Origin: an uncultured Pelagibacteraceae bacterium
GTDB lineage: Bacteria; Pseudomonadota; Alphaproteobacteria; Pelagibacterales; Pelagibacteraceae
Length of the DNA stretch: 64,000 bases
NCBI GenBank assembly: GCA_902567045.1
Contig: CACFLJ010000004.1
Location: 1-64,000 of the forward strand
Direction: 5' to 3'
Positions 43,359-52,975 of this stretch are shown in pieces. Below the pieces are notes generated by a model. That model saw only the letters and a list, made by a program, of their open reading frames with translations. It ran no database searches and was not told the origin of the DNA. How positions within the stretch are numbered: the stretch's first letter is position 1; every line of letters begins with the position of its first letter. A program made the position numbers and the translations under genes.

Positions 43359-44502
43359 CCCAGATTAGGAAATTTATTGATGAAATAAACCTAGAGAAAA
43401 TATTTTGTCTTTTTACATCTTCAAATGCTAATAGATCGTACTCACCTATTTGCTCATCTTTATATGATATTTTAACTTTGCCTATTATGTCATTTTTTAA
43501 TATTGGAGCTTTTAATGGCCCTTGATAATTGACTGATACTTTTAGATATTTTTTTTTAGCTTTTGGAATTGTTTGATAAACATCCTCACTTATATACGAT
43601 TTAATTGTTTTTTTAGTTCCTTGCCATACGTCTAATTCATCAAATATCTCATCTTTTTTTGCAATATTGATTGTGTCAAAATTTGTTAAACCGTAAGTTA
43701 GTAGTTTAAGTGACTCTTTTGATCTTCCATTTTTTGAAACAAAACCACTTCCAACAGCAATTATTCTCCTATCATTTCTTTTAATTGTTGAGGCAAGTGA
43801 ATATTTTTCATACGCAAGATATCCTGTCTTTATTCCATCCACTCCTATATTTTTATAAAGCAAAGGGTTTCTATTACCTTGTTTAATTGGATCTCCGCCT
43901 GTTCTATCCCAAGTAAATTCAGTTTCTTTGTAATATTCATAATAATTAGGGTAATTTTTTATCAAGTAATTAGACATGATTAATATATCTCTAACTGTTG
44001 ATAAATTATCTGGAGCATTTATTCCTGATGAATTTGAAAAATTAGTATTTTCCATACCTATTTCTTTTGCCTTTTCAGTCATCATAATAGCGAACTCTTC
44101 TTCAGTTCCTGCAATACCTTCTGCAAGGGCAATACAGGCATCATTGCCTGATGAAACAATAATACCTCTTAATAAATTTTCTACGGTTATTTCATCTCCA
44201 ACCATAATAAACATAGATGAATATCCTGCTTGGGACAGTCTCCATGCATTCTCAGATACTAAAAACTTATCATCTAAAGATAGCTCACCACTTTTGAGTA
44301 AATCAAAAGCTATAATAGAAGTCATAATTTTTGTCATTGACGCAGGAAATATTTGTCGGTCGGCATCCTTTTCATACAATATTTTTCCAGATAAATAATC
44401 TTGTACAATAGCTGTTCTTGCATTTACATCAAAATTAGCAGAAACTGGTTTTATCAAAAAAGATAAAAATATTAAAATTAACGATAAATTTTTTATTCTC
44501 AT
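43348..44502 (-). CDS. dacA: D-alanyl-D-alanine carboxypeptidase (PBP5/DacA type)
   Basis: A periplasmic, membrane-tethered serine peptidase that trims peptidoglycan stem peptides. The 384 residues have a signal peptide ending near PVSANF. The three active-site motifs are PASMTKIMTS, SSGNDACIALAE (S-x-N) and GIKTGYLAYEKYS (K-T-G). A C-terminal PBP5-like domain and a final hydrophobic/amphipathic anchor follow. It lies between the rlpA-like gene (four-base overlap) and tmk. Confidence 0.95.
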   Translation of the reverse strand: MRIKNLSLILIFLSFLIKPVSANFDVNARTAIVQDYLSGKILYEKDADRQIFPASMTKIMTSIIAFDLLKSGELSLDDKFLVSENAWRLSQAGYSSMFIMVGDEITVENLLRGIIVSSGNDACIALAEGIAGTEEEFAIMMTEKAKEIGMENTNFSNSSGINAPDNLSTVRDILIMSNYLIKNYPNYYEYYKETEFTWDRTGGDPIKQGNRNPLLYKNIGVDGIKTGYLAYEKYSLASTIKRNDRRIIAVGSGFVSKNGRSKESLKLLTYGLTNFDTINIAKKDEIFDELDVWQGTKKTIKSYISEDVYQTIPKAKKKYLKVSVNYQGPLKAPILKNDIIGKVKISYKDEQIGEYDLLAFEDVKRQNIFSRFISSINFLIWGDV

Positions 44503-45326
44503 AGTTTGATTATTTCAATACTATCAAAATCAAGATTTTCGATATTATGAAATCCTTTCTTTAATTTTTCAAAATCTTTATAAGGACCTTTATAAACTCT
44601 AAAATTATTTTGTGACAACTTTTTGATTAAGATATTCTCGATTTTATACTCTTCAAATAACCTATTTTTTAACATAATAGCAGAATCTTCAAAATAAAAA
44701 TCTGCAAACTTAATTATATAATTAAAATTTGTTACAAAATTATCAGTCTTAGATTCTTTAATTTCAGTTTCAAGACTAATGCTCTGCACCATTATATCGT
44801 CTACCGGAGCTTTATTAGCAACTTCTTTCTCTTCATCAAATGTTTTTACATCATTTGCAACATATAAATTGTTAGAATTTATAGTTTCAATATACACATA
44901 AGGTTCATTAGGATTTATTGATAATTCACTAACAATTCTCTTTGTTATTACCGAATTATAAAAAACAGGTAAATTAGTTTTGTTTTTAACAATAGTCATT
45001 AAAGATTTTCCATTAATTATATTTGTTATTCTAACAGGTGTACCGTTAGGTAAGTTAGGACTTATTATGTTTAGTGATGTATTATCTAAATTAATTTTCA
45101 AAGATTTATCTACACCTTCATCATATATCATTGCAAAACCTTTGTTCGAATAAACAATGTTAATTATTTCTTTCTTTTCATTTTTATCTGATGACACTTT
45201 AATTTTATCTTTTTGAATAACTATTTTTTTTTCTTCAGGTTTATTTTTAATATTTATATTTTTTGAATGATGCTCACATGCAAATAAAGTTAAAAATAAA
45301 AGATATAAAATATATTTAAAGTGCAT
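44499..45326 (-). CDS. Divergent RlpA-like lipoprotein with SPOR domain
   Basis: A 275-residue predicted lipoprotein (LTLFAC lipobox, Cys at residue 17). The middle (about 65-155) follows the RlpA double-psi barrel pattern, including SPNLPNGTPVRITNIINGKSL. The usual V-x-D-R-G-P active segment is replaced by VKNKTNLP, so the catalytic Asp is missing. The C-terminal 75 residues (IIKFADFYFEDSAIMLKNRL to the end) look like a SPOR domain, which binds denuded septal glycan. Its position before dacA-tmk matches rlpA in relatives. It may bind glycan without cutting it. Confidence 0.75.
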   Translation of the reverse strand: MHFKYILYLLFLTLFACEHHSKNINIKNKPEEKKIVIQKDKIKVSSDKNEKKEIINIVYSNKGFAMIYDEGVDKSLKINLDNTSLNIISPNLPNGTPVRITNIINGKSLMTIVKNKTNLPVFYNSVITKRIVSELSINPNEPYVYIETINSNNLYVANDVKTFDEEKEVANKAPVDDIMVQSISLETEIKESKTDNFVTNFNYIIKFADFYFEDSAIMLKNRLFEEYKIENILIKKLSQNNFRVYKGPYKDFEKLKKGFHNIENLDFDSIEIIKL

Positions 45327-46314
45327 TTTTAAATTTGTTTTTCAATGTGCATACTGCTAATGCAAATCTTAAGGATCTATTCCACTTTAAGATTAATTCA
45401 TAATTATCAAATACTAAATAAGCTGGAGTTAATTTTTGTGCTTCAGGAATAATATCATAATCAGGTGTCACAATTGCAGCTTTCAAATTATCAAGATCAT
45501 TAAGATTTTCACTGTTTTTGATATATCTTTTTAAATAGGAAATTTTATTTTTATGCTTAATTTGTTTTGCAGATGTATTTAAATATTTATGGGGTGTTTC
45601 ATTAATAAGTTCAACTTTGTAAAAACATGGTGTTTTATTATCCCATCCCATATTATTTAAGTAATTTGCAGCAGAAGCAAATGAATCTTCAATATTCTTC
45701 AAATTTATAATTTCATCTTCATTGTAATCAATTGCATAATTTTTAATTGTTGAAGGCATGAATTGAAAATTACCAAAAGCTCCTGCCCATGACCCTAAAT
45801 AATTATTTGGATTTATAATTCCTTTATCAAATAAAATTAAAAGTGTGAGTAGTTCTGATGTGAAGAATTCACTTCTTCTTTTGTCATAACTTAGAGTTGC
45901 TAATGATGATACTATATCCATTTTGCCTAAATAATTACCAAAATTTGTTTCGATACCCATAAGTGATAAAAGTAAATCCCTATCAACAGAAAATTCTTGA
46001 GTGATTTTATCAATTTTGGTTTTGTTAATTTTGTAAATTTTTAAACCAGAATTTACTTTTTTAATATTTGCTCTTTTAGAAATATATGTTTTGGTATCTT
46101 CATAGAATTCTGGTTGGTATCTATCATATTTTATGACATTTTTTAAAAAAATAGATTTATCAATAGTACTTTCAATAGTTTTTAAACTTACACCTTTTTC
46201 TAAAGCAATTAATTTAAAATTTTTTTTCCATTCATTAAATTCAGAGTCATTTGCATAGACATTAAAATTTATTGAAATCAAAAGAAAAAAAACATAAATT
46301 TTAATTTTTTTCAT
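45316..46314 (-). CDS. Lytic murein transglycosylase, MltB family
   Basis: A 332-residue periplasmic protein with a signal peptide (to about VYANDS). The catalytic Glu is in LLSLMGIETNFGNYLGK. The GAFGNFQFMPSTIKNYAIDYNED segment and the SFASAANYLNNMGW region follow, all typical of the MltB family. No lipobox is evident, so it is probably soluble. It overlaps the rlpA-like gene by 11 bases, so the two may act together in septal or side-wall turnover. Confidence 0.9.
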   Translation of the reverse strand: MKKIKIYVFFLLISINFNVYANDSEFNEWKKNFKLIALEKGVSLKTIESTIDKSIFLKNVIKYDRYQPEFYEDTKTYISKRANIKKVNSGLKIYKINKTKIDKITQEFSVDRDLLLSLMGIETNFGNYLGKMDIVSSLATLSYDKRRSEFFTSELLTLLILFDKGIINPNNYLGSWAGAFGNFQFMPSTIKNYAIDYNEDEIINLKNIEDSFASAANYLNNMGWDNKTPCFYKVELINETPHKYLNTSAKQIKHKNKISYLKRYIKNSENLNDLDNLKAAIVTPDYDIIPEAQKLTPAYLVFDNYELILKWNRSLRFALAVCTLKNKFKNAL

Positions 46315-47182
46315 AAATATCTTTCAAATATATAAATACAGCAATCCATATTAAAATAAAACTAACTAACTGATTTATATTAAATTCCTCATTATAAATG
46401 AAAAAGCCAAGAATAAATTGTAAAGTAGGAGTAATATAAAAAATCATTCCTGCAGGCCCTAGTCCTGCCAATTCAACACCTCTTACATACAAAAAAAGAG
46501 GAATCACCGTCATTGGTCCTGCCAACATTAATAATGGCATCAAAGAGGGATTTGATAAACTGAAATCATTGTAATTGTTTATACTTATAAAATAAAATGC
46601 AACTAATACAAAGGGAAGTATATACAAACTTTCAATAAGAAGTCCAATATCAGTTTCTACGTTAATTTTTTTTCTAAATAGATTATAAAAACTCCAGCTT
46701 AACGCTACAATTAAACCTACCCATGGAATTGAATTAAAATCTATTATCAATAAGTAGCTAACAGAAATAATTACTAAAAAAATCGAAATTTTTCCTTTTT
46801 TTGTAATAGGTTCATTAAAAAAAAAATTACCTAGAAAAACGCTTATGATTGGCATGATAAAATAGCCAAAACTTGCATCAATTATTTTATCTACACTAAC
46901 AGCATAAATCCATACGCCCCAATTTACAAAAATTAAAAAACCAGAAATAAATAGAATAAATAATTTCTTTTTATCATTAAGAATTTTTTTTAAAATATTC
47001 CATTTAGAAAATAAAAAAGTAGTCGCTAATAATAAAAATGCTGTCCAAACACTTCTATGAATTAATACTTCTAAATGTCCTGCAAAAGAAATATATTTGA
47101 AGTAAATAACACCAAAAAAGCCCCACCAAAAAGAACCAAAGGATGTAAGTAAAACTCCTTTATTAAAATTTTTTTTGTTCAT
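46301..47182 (-). CDS. rarD: RarD/EamA-family transporter
   Basis: A 293-residue, ten-helix member of the DMT superfamily. The opening GVLLTSFGSFWWGFFGVIYFKYI, with LIHRSVWTAFLLL, and the central FGYFIMPIISVFLGNFFFNE are typical of the RarD subfamily. AGPMTVIPLFLYVRGVELAGLGPAGMIFYITPT also matches. The substrate is not known. Its 3' end overlaps the mltB-like start by 14 bases. Confidence 0.9.
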   Translation of the reverse strand: MNKKNFNKGVLLTSFGSFWWGFFGVIYFKYISFAGHLEVLIHRSVWTAFLLLATTFLFSKWNILKKILNDKKKLFILFISGFLIFVNWGVWIYAVSVDKIIDASFGYFIMPIISVFLGNFFFNEPITKKGKISIFLVIISVSYLLIIDFNSIPWVGLIVALSWSFYNLFRKKINVETDIGLLIESLYILPFVLVAFYFISINNYNDFSLSNPSLMPLLMLAGPMTVIPLFLYVRGVELAGLGPAGMIFYITPTLQFILGFFIYNEEFNINQLVSFILIWIAVFIYLKDIYEKN

Positions 47183-47267
47183 TTTTAAAATATCTGAATA
47201 TTTTGACTTAATACTTAAGTCATTTTATTGTTGAAATATATATTAATGATAATAAAACCTTGCACAC

Positions 47268-47357
47268 GGAGAGATGGCTGAGCGGTTGAAAGCATCGGTC
47301 TTGAAAACCGACAAAGGGGCAACTCTTTCCTGGGTTCGAATCCCAGTCTCTCCGCCA
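47268..47357 (+). tRNA. tRNA-Ser (anticodon UGA)
   Basis: The acceptor stem is GGAGAGA/TCTCTCC, the anticodon stem CGGTC/GACCG-like with loop TTGAAAA, and the T arm CTGGGTTCGAATCCCAG. A long variable arm marks it as a class II tRNA. CCA is encoded at 47355-47357. Confidence 0.96.
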
Positions 47358-47358
47358 T

Positions 47359-47604
47359 TCATTTAAAATCAATCAACAGTTTTAATATTTTATTATTTTT
47401 AAATATCATTTCATTCTTTGAAATTTTAATAATATCTTCATCATTCATATTAACAAGTTTATCTAGATCTAATAAATCATCAAATGATAATGAATTAATA
47501 ATAGATTTAACAAATCCACTGACAAATATATCCATTTCTTTTGTACCCCGATATTGAGATCTATAAATAATTTTATTAATTAAATTTTGTTTGTTTGGAT
47601 TCAT
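47359..47604 (-). CDS. sdhE: Succinate dehydrogenase assembly factor 2 (SdhE)
   Basis: An 81-residue helical protein that attaches FAD to SdhA. The conserved IIYRSQYRGTKEMDIFVSGF contains the RGxxE motif. The end stops one base from tRNA-Ser. It is divergent from recG with a 26-base gap, the sdhE/recG arrangement seen in alphaproteobacteria. Confidence 0.92.
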   Translation of the reverse strand: MNPNKQNLINKIIYRSQYRGTKEMDIFVSGFVKSIINSLSFDDLLDLDKLVNMNDEDIIKISKNEMIFKNNKILKLLIDFK

Positions 47605-47630
47605 TGTTTATAATTATATATATATATTTA

Positions 47631-49673
47631 ATGAGTAATTTTGAATATTTATTGTCACCCATCAATAAAATTAAAGGTGTTGGTAAAAAAACATTAAGTT
47701 CATTCAACAAAAAAAAAATTTTTACAATTTTTGACCTATTGTGGCATTTGCCCATATCAAGAATTGAAACTGCAGAAGATACAGAGATTGATGATTTACA
47801 AGTAGGAAAAAATTACAATATTAAAGTAATACCAATTAAATATAATTTTCCACGAATTAGAAACTTACCTAATAAAGTATTATGTGAAAAAAATGGAGTA
47901 AAATTAGACTGTATTTTTTTTAATAGTTATGAGGGATATATAAAAAAATTATTACCTTTAAATGAAGAAATAATAATACATGGAAAGGCAAACAACTTTA
48001 GAAATAAATTTCAATTTGTAAATCCGACAGCAAAAAAAACTAATAATTTAAATATTATAAATGAAGATAGTAGATATAGTATTTCTGATGGGTTAACATT
48101 AAATAAATATAATCAAGTAATAAATAGTGTTTTTCAAAATTTACCCGATTTAGAAGAATGGTTGCCAAAAGAAGTATCGAGTTTATTTGATAATGTATCT
48201 TGGAAGGAATGTATTATCAAAATTCATAGTGAGGAAATTACAAAAATTAGAAATACAAAATATTTTAAAAGACTTGTTTTTGATGAGATATTTGCAAATT
48301 TTTTGCTTTCATCTGATATTAGAAATAAAATTAAAAAAATAAAAAAAAAAAATAAAATTTTAGACTTTAAGTATCAAAATAAAATAATTAGCAGTTTAAA
48401 ATTTAAACTTACGACAGATCAAATAACTTCATTAAAAAATATAAATAAAGATATGGAGTCAAAACAAAAAATGTTTAGATTATTACAAGGAGATGTAGGA
48501 TCTGGAAAAACAATAGTGTCTGTAATAGCCGCATTAAATGCAATAAAAGCAGGCTATCAAGTTGCAATAATGGCTCCAACTGAAATATTAGCAATTCAAC
48601 ATTATAATTTTATATTAGAAAATTTTAATACCTTTTGTAATCCTGAAATATTAACTGGTAAAACTGAATATAAAAAAAGAAAAAATATTTTAAATGATCT
48701 CTTAAATAATAAAATTGATATTTTAATTGGGACACATTCTCTTTTTCAAGAAAGAATTAGTTACTTTAATTTAGGTTTAATTATTATTGATGAACAACAT
48801 AAATTTGGTGTTAATCAAAGAAAAAAACTATCAGATAAAGGAGGTAAAGATTGCGATGTACTAGTTATGTCTGCAACTCCGATACCAAGAACTATGATGA
48901 TGACTATTTATGGAGATATGGATATTTCTTTAATAAAATCTAAACCAAAAAATAGAAAACCAATTAAAACCTATAGTAAAAATGAGACTAAAATTAATGA
49001 AGTCATTAATTTTATTAAAAGTGAAATATTAAAAAGAAATCAAGTATTCTGGGTTTGTCCACTAATCAAAGAATCAAAAAAGATTGACCATCAATCGGCT
49101 ACAGAAAAATATAAAAATTTAAGTAAAATTTTTAAAGATAGAGTTGATATTGTTCATGGAGCAATGAGTAAGGAAGAAAAGGACAAAGTATTAAATAAGT
49201 TTAATGACAGAGAAATAGATATATTAGTTTCAACAACAGTAATAGAGGTTGGAATCGATTTTCCAAATGCGAATGTAATCGTCATTGAAAATTCGAATAA
49301 ATATGGTTTATCTCAGCTACATCAATTGAGAGGGCGAGTTGGCAGAGGTAACAGAGAGTCATCGTGTATATTAATGTTTAAAGCAGGTCTAAGTGAAAAT
49401 GCTCGTAAGAGAATAACAATTCTCAAAAATACTAATGATGGTTTTAAAATTGCTGAAGAAGACTTAAAAATTAGAGGATATGGTGATATATTAGGATTTA
49501 AGCAAAGCGGATTAAAAAAATACAACCTAGCTGACCCTATTCAACATGAAGATCTTTTCAATATTGCAGAAAAAGAGATTAAAAAAATTGAAAAAAATAA
49601 CATTAAAATTAATAATTTTAATAAACTTATCAAACTTTACGATAAGGTTGCTGTAATTAATGAGACTATTTAG
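47631..49673 (+). CDS. recG: ATP-dependent DNA helicase RecG
   Basis: RecG remodels stalled forks and Holliday junctions. The N-terminal wedge/OB domain (INKIKGVGKKTL onwards) is followed by the helicase core. That core has QGDVGSGKTIVS (motif I), MAPTEILAIQH (Ia), DEQHKFGV (II), SATPIPRT (III), STTVIEVGIDFPNAN (V) and HQLRGRVGRG (VI). The C-terminal family segment is GYGDILGFKQSG. The frame extends to 47595, but MSNFEYLLSP at 47631 is the expected N-terminus (680 aa). Its last eight bases overlap the DUF502 gene. Confidence 0.97.
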   Translation: MSNFEYLLSPINKIKGVGKKTLSSFNKKKIFTIFDLLWHLPISRIETAEDTEIDDLQVGKNYNIKVIPIKYNFPRIRNLPNKVLCEKNGVKLDCIFFNSYEGYIKKLLPLNEEIIIHGKANNFRNKFQFVNPTAKKTNNLNIINEDSRYSISDGLTLNKYNQVINSVFQNLPDLEEWLPKEVSSLFDNVSWKECIIKIHSEEITKIRNTKYFKRLVFDEIFANFLLSSDIRNKIKKIKKKNKILDFKYQNKIISSLKFKLTTDQITSLKNINKDMESKQKMFRLLQGDVGSGKTIVSVIAALNAIKAGYQVAIMAPTEILAIQHYNFILENFNTFCNPEILTGKTEYKKRKNILNDLLNNKIDILIGTHSLFQERISYFNLGLIIIDEQHKFGVNQRKKLSDKGGKDCDVLVMSATPIPRTMMMTIYGDMDISLIKSKPKNRKPIKTYSKNETKINEVINFIKSEILKRNQVFWVCPLIKESKKIDHQSATEKYKNLSKIFKDRVDIVHGAMSKEEKDKVLNKFNDREIDILVSTTVIEVGIDFPNANVIVIENSNKYGLSQLHQLRGRVGRGNRESSCILMFKAGLSENARKRITILKNTNDGFKIAEEDLKIRGYGDILGFKQSGLKKYNLADPIQHEDLFNIAEKEIKKIEKNNIKINNFNKLIKLYDKVAVINETI

Positions 49674-50289
49674 TTTTAGTATCTGATGTCCCTGCTGAAA
49701 CAATAAATTTTGATGCTTCTTCAAATGTCATATCTAGATATACAATTTCACTTTTAGGAAACATTAACAGAAAACCACTAGTTGGATTTGGCGTTGTAGG
49801 AATAAAAACGTTTACTAATTCTGTGTTAGTTTTTTTTGAAATTTCACCTTTATTTTCTTTTGTAGCAAAACCAACTGCCCAAGTACCTTTTCGTGGATAC
49901 TGAATTAGAACAACACTTTTTTTTGATCCTTTTTTAGGAGCAAATGTTTCTGTCATTTGTCCAATAGCTGAATAAATGGTCCTTAAAATTGGAATTTTTT
50001 TTAATAAATCATTAAACAGTTGTAAAATCTTTTTACCAATAAAAGAGAGTGACAAACTACCTACAAGAGTAATAAAAATTACTGAAAGTAAGATTTCTAA
50101 ACCTGGTATCGCAAAAGGTAAATAGCTATTTGGATTTATTCCTTGTGGAATTAGTTTTGATGAAATTGATATGAAAAATGTTGTGAGATATAATGTAATT
50201 CCAATTGGGACTAAAACTACAATTCCTGTTATAAAATAATTTCTTAGTCTTGCTACAAGTGAGATTTTTTTTCTTTTTAGTTTCGACAT
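49666..50289 (-). CDS. DUF502 family membrane protein
   Basis: A 207-residue protein with two membrane helices (FITGIVVLVPIGITLYLTTF near residue 18 and a second near residue 63). The DUF502 pattern is PILRTIYSAIGQM, then WAVGFATKE and VFIPTTPNPTSGFLLM. The biochemical role is unknown. Convergence with recG is conserved in relatives. Confidence 0.9.
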   Translation of the reverse strand: MSKLKRKKISLVARLRNYFITGIVVLVPIGITLYLTTFFISISSKLIPQGINPNSYLPFAIPGLEILLSVIFITLVGSLSLSFIGKKILQLFNDLLKKIPILRTIYSAIGQMTETFAPKKGSKKSVVLIQYPRKGTWAVGFATKENKGEISKKTNTELVNVFIPTTPNPTSGFLLMFPKSEIVYLDMTFEEASKFIVSAGTSDTKTK

Positions 50290-50335
50290 ATCTTTAATTG
50301 ATTATAAATTACATGTAATATAAATATTAAGAAAA

Positions 50336-51157
50336 GTGAATAGAAGAAATTTTATATATTTAATGGGTTGTGGCTGCCTTTCTGCAGGTTTGCATTCCTG
50401 TACAACTGCACCAATAACGGAAAGAAAACAACTTAAATTAATATCAGAATCAAAGCTAAATGCTCATGCTGCTAGAGCATATGAACAAGTTAAGAAGAAA
50501 GCTAAATTAAGCAAAGATAAAGAAAGTTTAAACAATATTATTGAAATTGGATCTAAAATAGAAAAATCAATATCAGAATATTTTTATAGAAACGATATGG
50601 AAGACCCAACTGCAAATTTCGAATGGGAATATATTCTAATTGATAATAAAAAAATTAAAAATGCTTGGTGCATGCCAGGTGGAAAGATTGCATTTTATAC
50701 AGGAATGCTGGATATAACTAAAAACAATAATGGTTTAGCAGCCGTTATGGGTCATGAAGTAGCTCATGCTGTTGCAAAACATTCTGTTGAAAGAGCTAGT
50801 AGGACAAGACTATTGAATACCACAACTGGAATTATTGATATTGCTACTGGAGGAAAATTATCTGAAATTAATAGAACGACTGGCATGAATACAGTTGGGA
50901 TTTTATCTCAAATTGGAATAATGAACCCTTTTACGAGAAAACAAGAAAGTGAAGCTGATTATTTAGGATTAATTTTTTCTTCATTATCTGGTTTTGATAT
51001 TAGAGAAACTACCAAAATATGGGAAAGAATGAAAAAATCAAATAAAGGTAAAGAACCCCTTGAGTTTATGAGCACACATCCCTCTAATGATAGAAGAATT
51101 GATCAAATCAATAATTGGATGAATGAGATTATTTTAAAGTACCCACCGATTGTTTAG
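50336..51157 (+). CDS. M48-family metalloprotease, predicted lipoprotein
   Basis: A 273-residue zinc protease. The zinc motif HEVAHAVAKH is near residue 139, and the third ligand is in KQESEADYLGL. The N-terminus MNRRNFIYLMGCGC has an RR-x-F pair like a Tat signal. A lipobox-like LHSC lies near residue 22, so it is probably periplasmic and membrane-anchored. The family (LoiP/YcaL/BepA-like) controls outer-membrane protein quality. The start is GTG at 50336. Confidence 0.9.
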   Translation: MNRRNFIYLMGCGCLSAGLHSCTTAPITERKQLKLISESKLNAHAARAYEQVKKKAKLSKDKESLNNIIEIGSKIEKSISEYFYRNDMEDPTANFEWEYILIDNKKIKNAWCMPGGKIAFYTGMLDITKNNNGLAAVMGHEVAHAVAKHSVERASRTRLLNTTTGIIDIATGGKLSEINRTTGMNTVGILSQIGIMNPFTRKQESEADYLGLIFSSLSGFDIRETTKIWERMKKSNKGKEPLEFMSTHPSNDRRIDQINNWMNEIILKYPPIV

Positions 51158-51162
51158 TGTGT

Positions 51163-51238
<76 letters not shown>

Positions 51239-51288
51239 AACACGAAAATTCTTATATTGATTTTTTTTTATTTGGCAATGGTAAAAAT

Positions 51289-52407
51289 TTACAAAATATT
51301 AATATACTTGTCGTGAAATTGATCAAAAGTTCCCATTTTAATATTTTTTCGAATTTCATACATAAGTTCTTGGTAAAAATTTATATTATTTAATGTTAAA
51401 ATCATTGATGATAATATTTCATTAGTATTATGAAGATGGTTTAGGTAATTTTTAGAGTATTTATTTAAATCAAACTTAGTAACATTACTATCTAGAGGTG
51501 TATTGTCTGATTTATTTTCAGAATTTCTAATTTGGACTCTGCCATTCCAGGTAAAGGCTAATCCAGTTCTTCCGGATCTTGTTGGAAGGACACAATCAAA
51601 CATATCTATACCTCTCTTTACTGCTCCTAATATATCGGAAGGAGTTCCTACACCCATTAAATATCTTGGTTTATCTATTGGTAAATTATCTTTTATCCCA
51701 TCCAAAACATCAAACATTTCACCTTGAGTTTCTCCAACTGCTAATCCACCAATAGCATATCCATCAAATTCTATGTCGATTAATTTTTTTAGAGACTCAT
51801 TTCTTAGATCTTTAAATAACCCTCCTTGAACTATACCGAATAAAGCTTTGTGAGGGTTTTTTCCAAATTCCTCTTTGGATCTTTTCGCCCACTCCATAGA
51901 TAAATCCATAGAAGTTTTTATTTTATTATAATCTTTGGTATTTTTTGGACATTCATCCATTACCATAACAATGTCTGAATTAAGTTTTTTTTGTATTCTG
52001 ATACTTTCCTCAGGACTTAAGATAAACGTTTTCCCATCAATATGTGATTGAAATATTGCCCCTTTAACTCTATCAATTTTATTGAATTTTGATAAAGACA
52101 TTACCTGATAACCACCAGAGTCTGTCAGAATAGGAAGTTTACAATTCATAAATTCATGTAAGCCACCGACTACCTCTATTCTATCTGTTCCAGGTCTTAT
52201 CATTAAGTGATAAGTATTTGAAAGTATTATTTCACTTCCTGTTTTGATAATATCGTCAATAAAAACACCTTTTACCGTAGCTTGAGTGCCAACAGGCATA
52301 AAAGCGGGGGTATTAATTTCACCACGATGTGTTTGAATTAATCCAACACGATAATTTTTATTTTGATGTATTACGCTAAAAGAAAAATTCTTTTTTATGT
52401 CTTCCAT
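51289..52407 (-). CDS. tgt: tRNA-guanine transglycosylase (queuine), zinc ligands absent
   Basis: Tgt swaps guanine 34 for preQ1 in tRNAs with GUN anticodons. The 372 residues contain LTDSGGYQVMSLSK (active-site Asp), SIRIQKKLNSDIVMVMDECP, GGLAVGETQGEM and MFDCVLPTRSGRTG (the nucleophilic Asp), so catalysis looks possible. The C-terminal zinc site (C-x-C-x2-C plus His in characterised enzymes) is missing. The aligned stretch NVTKFDLNKYSKNYLNHL has no cysteine, and the later His position is Asn (LTLNNINFYQ). The fold may be stabilised in another way. It lies 10 bases from the ppiase gene. Confidence 0.95.
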   Translation of the reverse strand: MEDIKKNFSFSVIHQNKNYRVGLIQTHRGEINTPAFMPVGTQATVKGVFIDDIIKTGSEIILSNTYHLMIRPGTDRIEVVGGLHEFMNCKLPILTDSGGYQVMSLSKFNKIDRVKGAIFQSHIDGKTFILSPEESIRIQKKLNSDIVMVMDECPKNTKDYNKIKTSMDLSMEWAKRSKEEFGKNPHKALFGIVQGGLFKDLRNESLKKLIDIEFDGYAIGGLAVGETQGEMFDVLDGIKDNLPIDKPRYLMGVGTPSDILGAVKRGIDMFDCVLPTRSGRTGLAFTWNGRVQIRNSENKSDNTPLDSNVTKFDLNKYSKNYLNHLHNTNEILSSMILTLNNINFYQELMYEIRKNIKMGTFDQFHDKYINIL

Positions 52408-52417
52408 CCATCAAATT

Positions 52418-52975
52418 CTACTCAGATTTAAAGCTAATTATTTTATCTGGGTTTGAAACAGAGCCATTGGGTCCATCCCCTTTTGTAATCATATCAACAA
52501 ACTCCATACCCTCAATAACTTTTCCAAATACTGTATATTGTCTATCGAGATGTGGTGTAGGACCAAAACATATAAAGAACTGACTATTTGCACTATTCGG
52601 ATCTGAAGATCTTGCCATTGATAATGTTCCTCTTTCATGAGGTAAATCATTAAACTCTTCTTTAAGATCAGGCAAATCGGACCCACCCATGCCAGCTCTA
52701 CTTAAGTTAAAACTTTCAGAAGATGAATTTCCAAATTGAACATCTCCAGTTTGGGCCATAAAACCATCGATTACTCTGTGAAAAACTACACCATCATATT
52801 TTCCACTATTAGCTAGTTCAGTTATTCTTTTAACATGGTTTGGCGCCACGTCTGGAAATAATTCAATTTTTAAATCTCCATCTTTTAATTTTAGTATCAT
52901 TGTGTTCTCCTTTGCATTTAATGCTGTTGTTAATAAAAATATTGATAAAAATAAAATACTAATTTTTTTAAGCAT
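52418..52975 (-). CDS. Periplasmic cyclophilin-type peptidyl-prolyl isomerase
   Basis: A 185-residue cyclophilin. A signal peptide of about 20 residues ends at TALNAKEN. The catalytic core shows YDGVVFHRVIDGFMAQTGD, the RGTLSMARSSDPNSANSQFFIC segment and YTVFGKVIEGMEFVD. Insertions around SSSESFNLSRAG are usual in alphaproteobacterial versions. It overlaps coaD by eight bases. Confidence 0.95.
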   Translation of the reverse strand: MLKKISILFLSIFLLTTALNAKENTMILKLKDGDLKIELFPDVAPNHVKRITELANSGKYDGVVFHRVIDGFMAQTGDVQFGNSSSESFNLSRAGMGGSDLPDLKEEFNDLPHERGTLSMARSSDPNSANSQFFICFGPTPHLDRQYTVFGKVIEGMEFVDMITKGDGPNGSVSNPDKIISFKSE

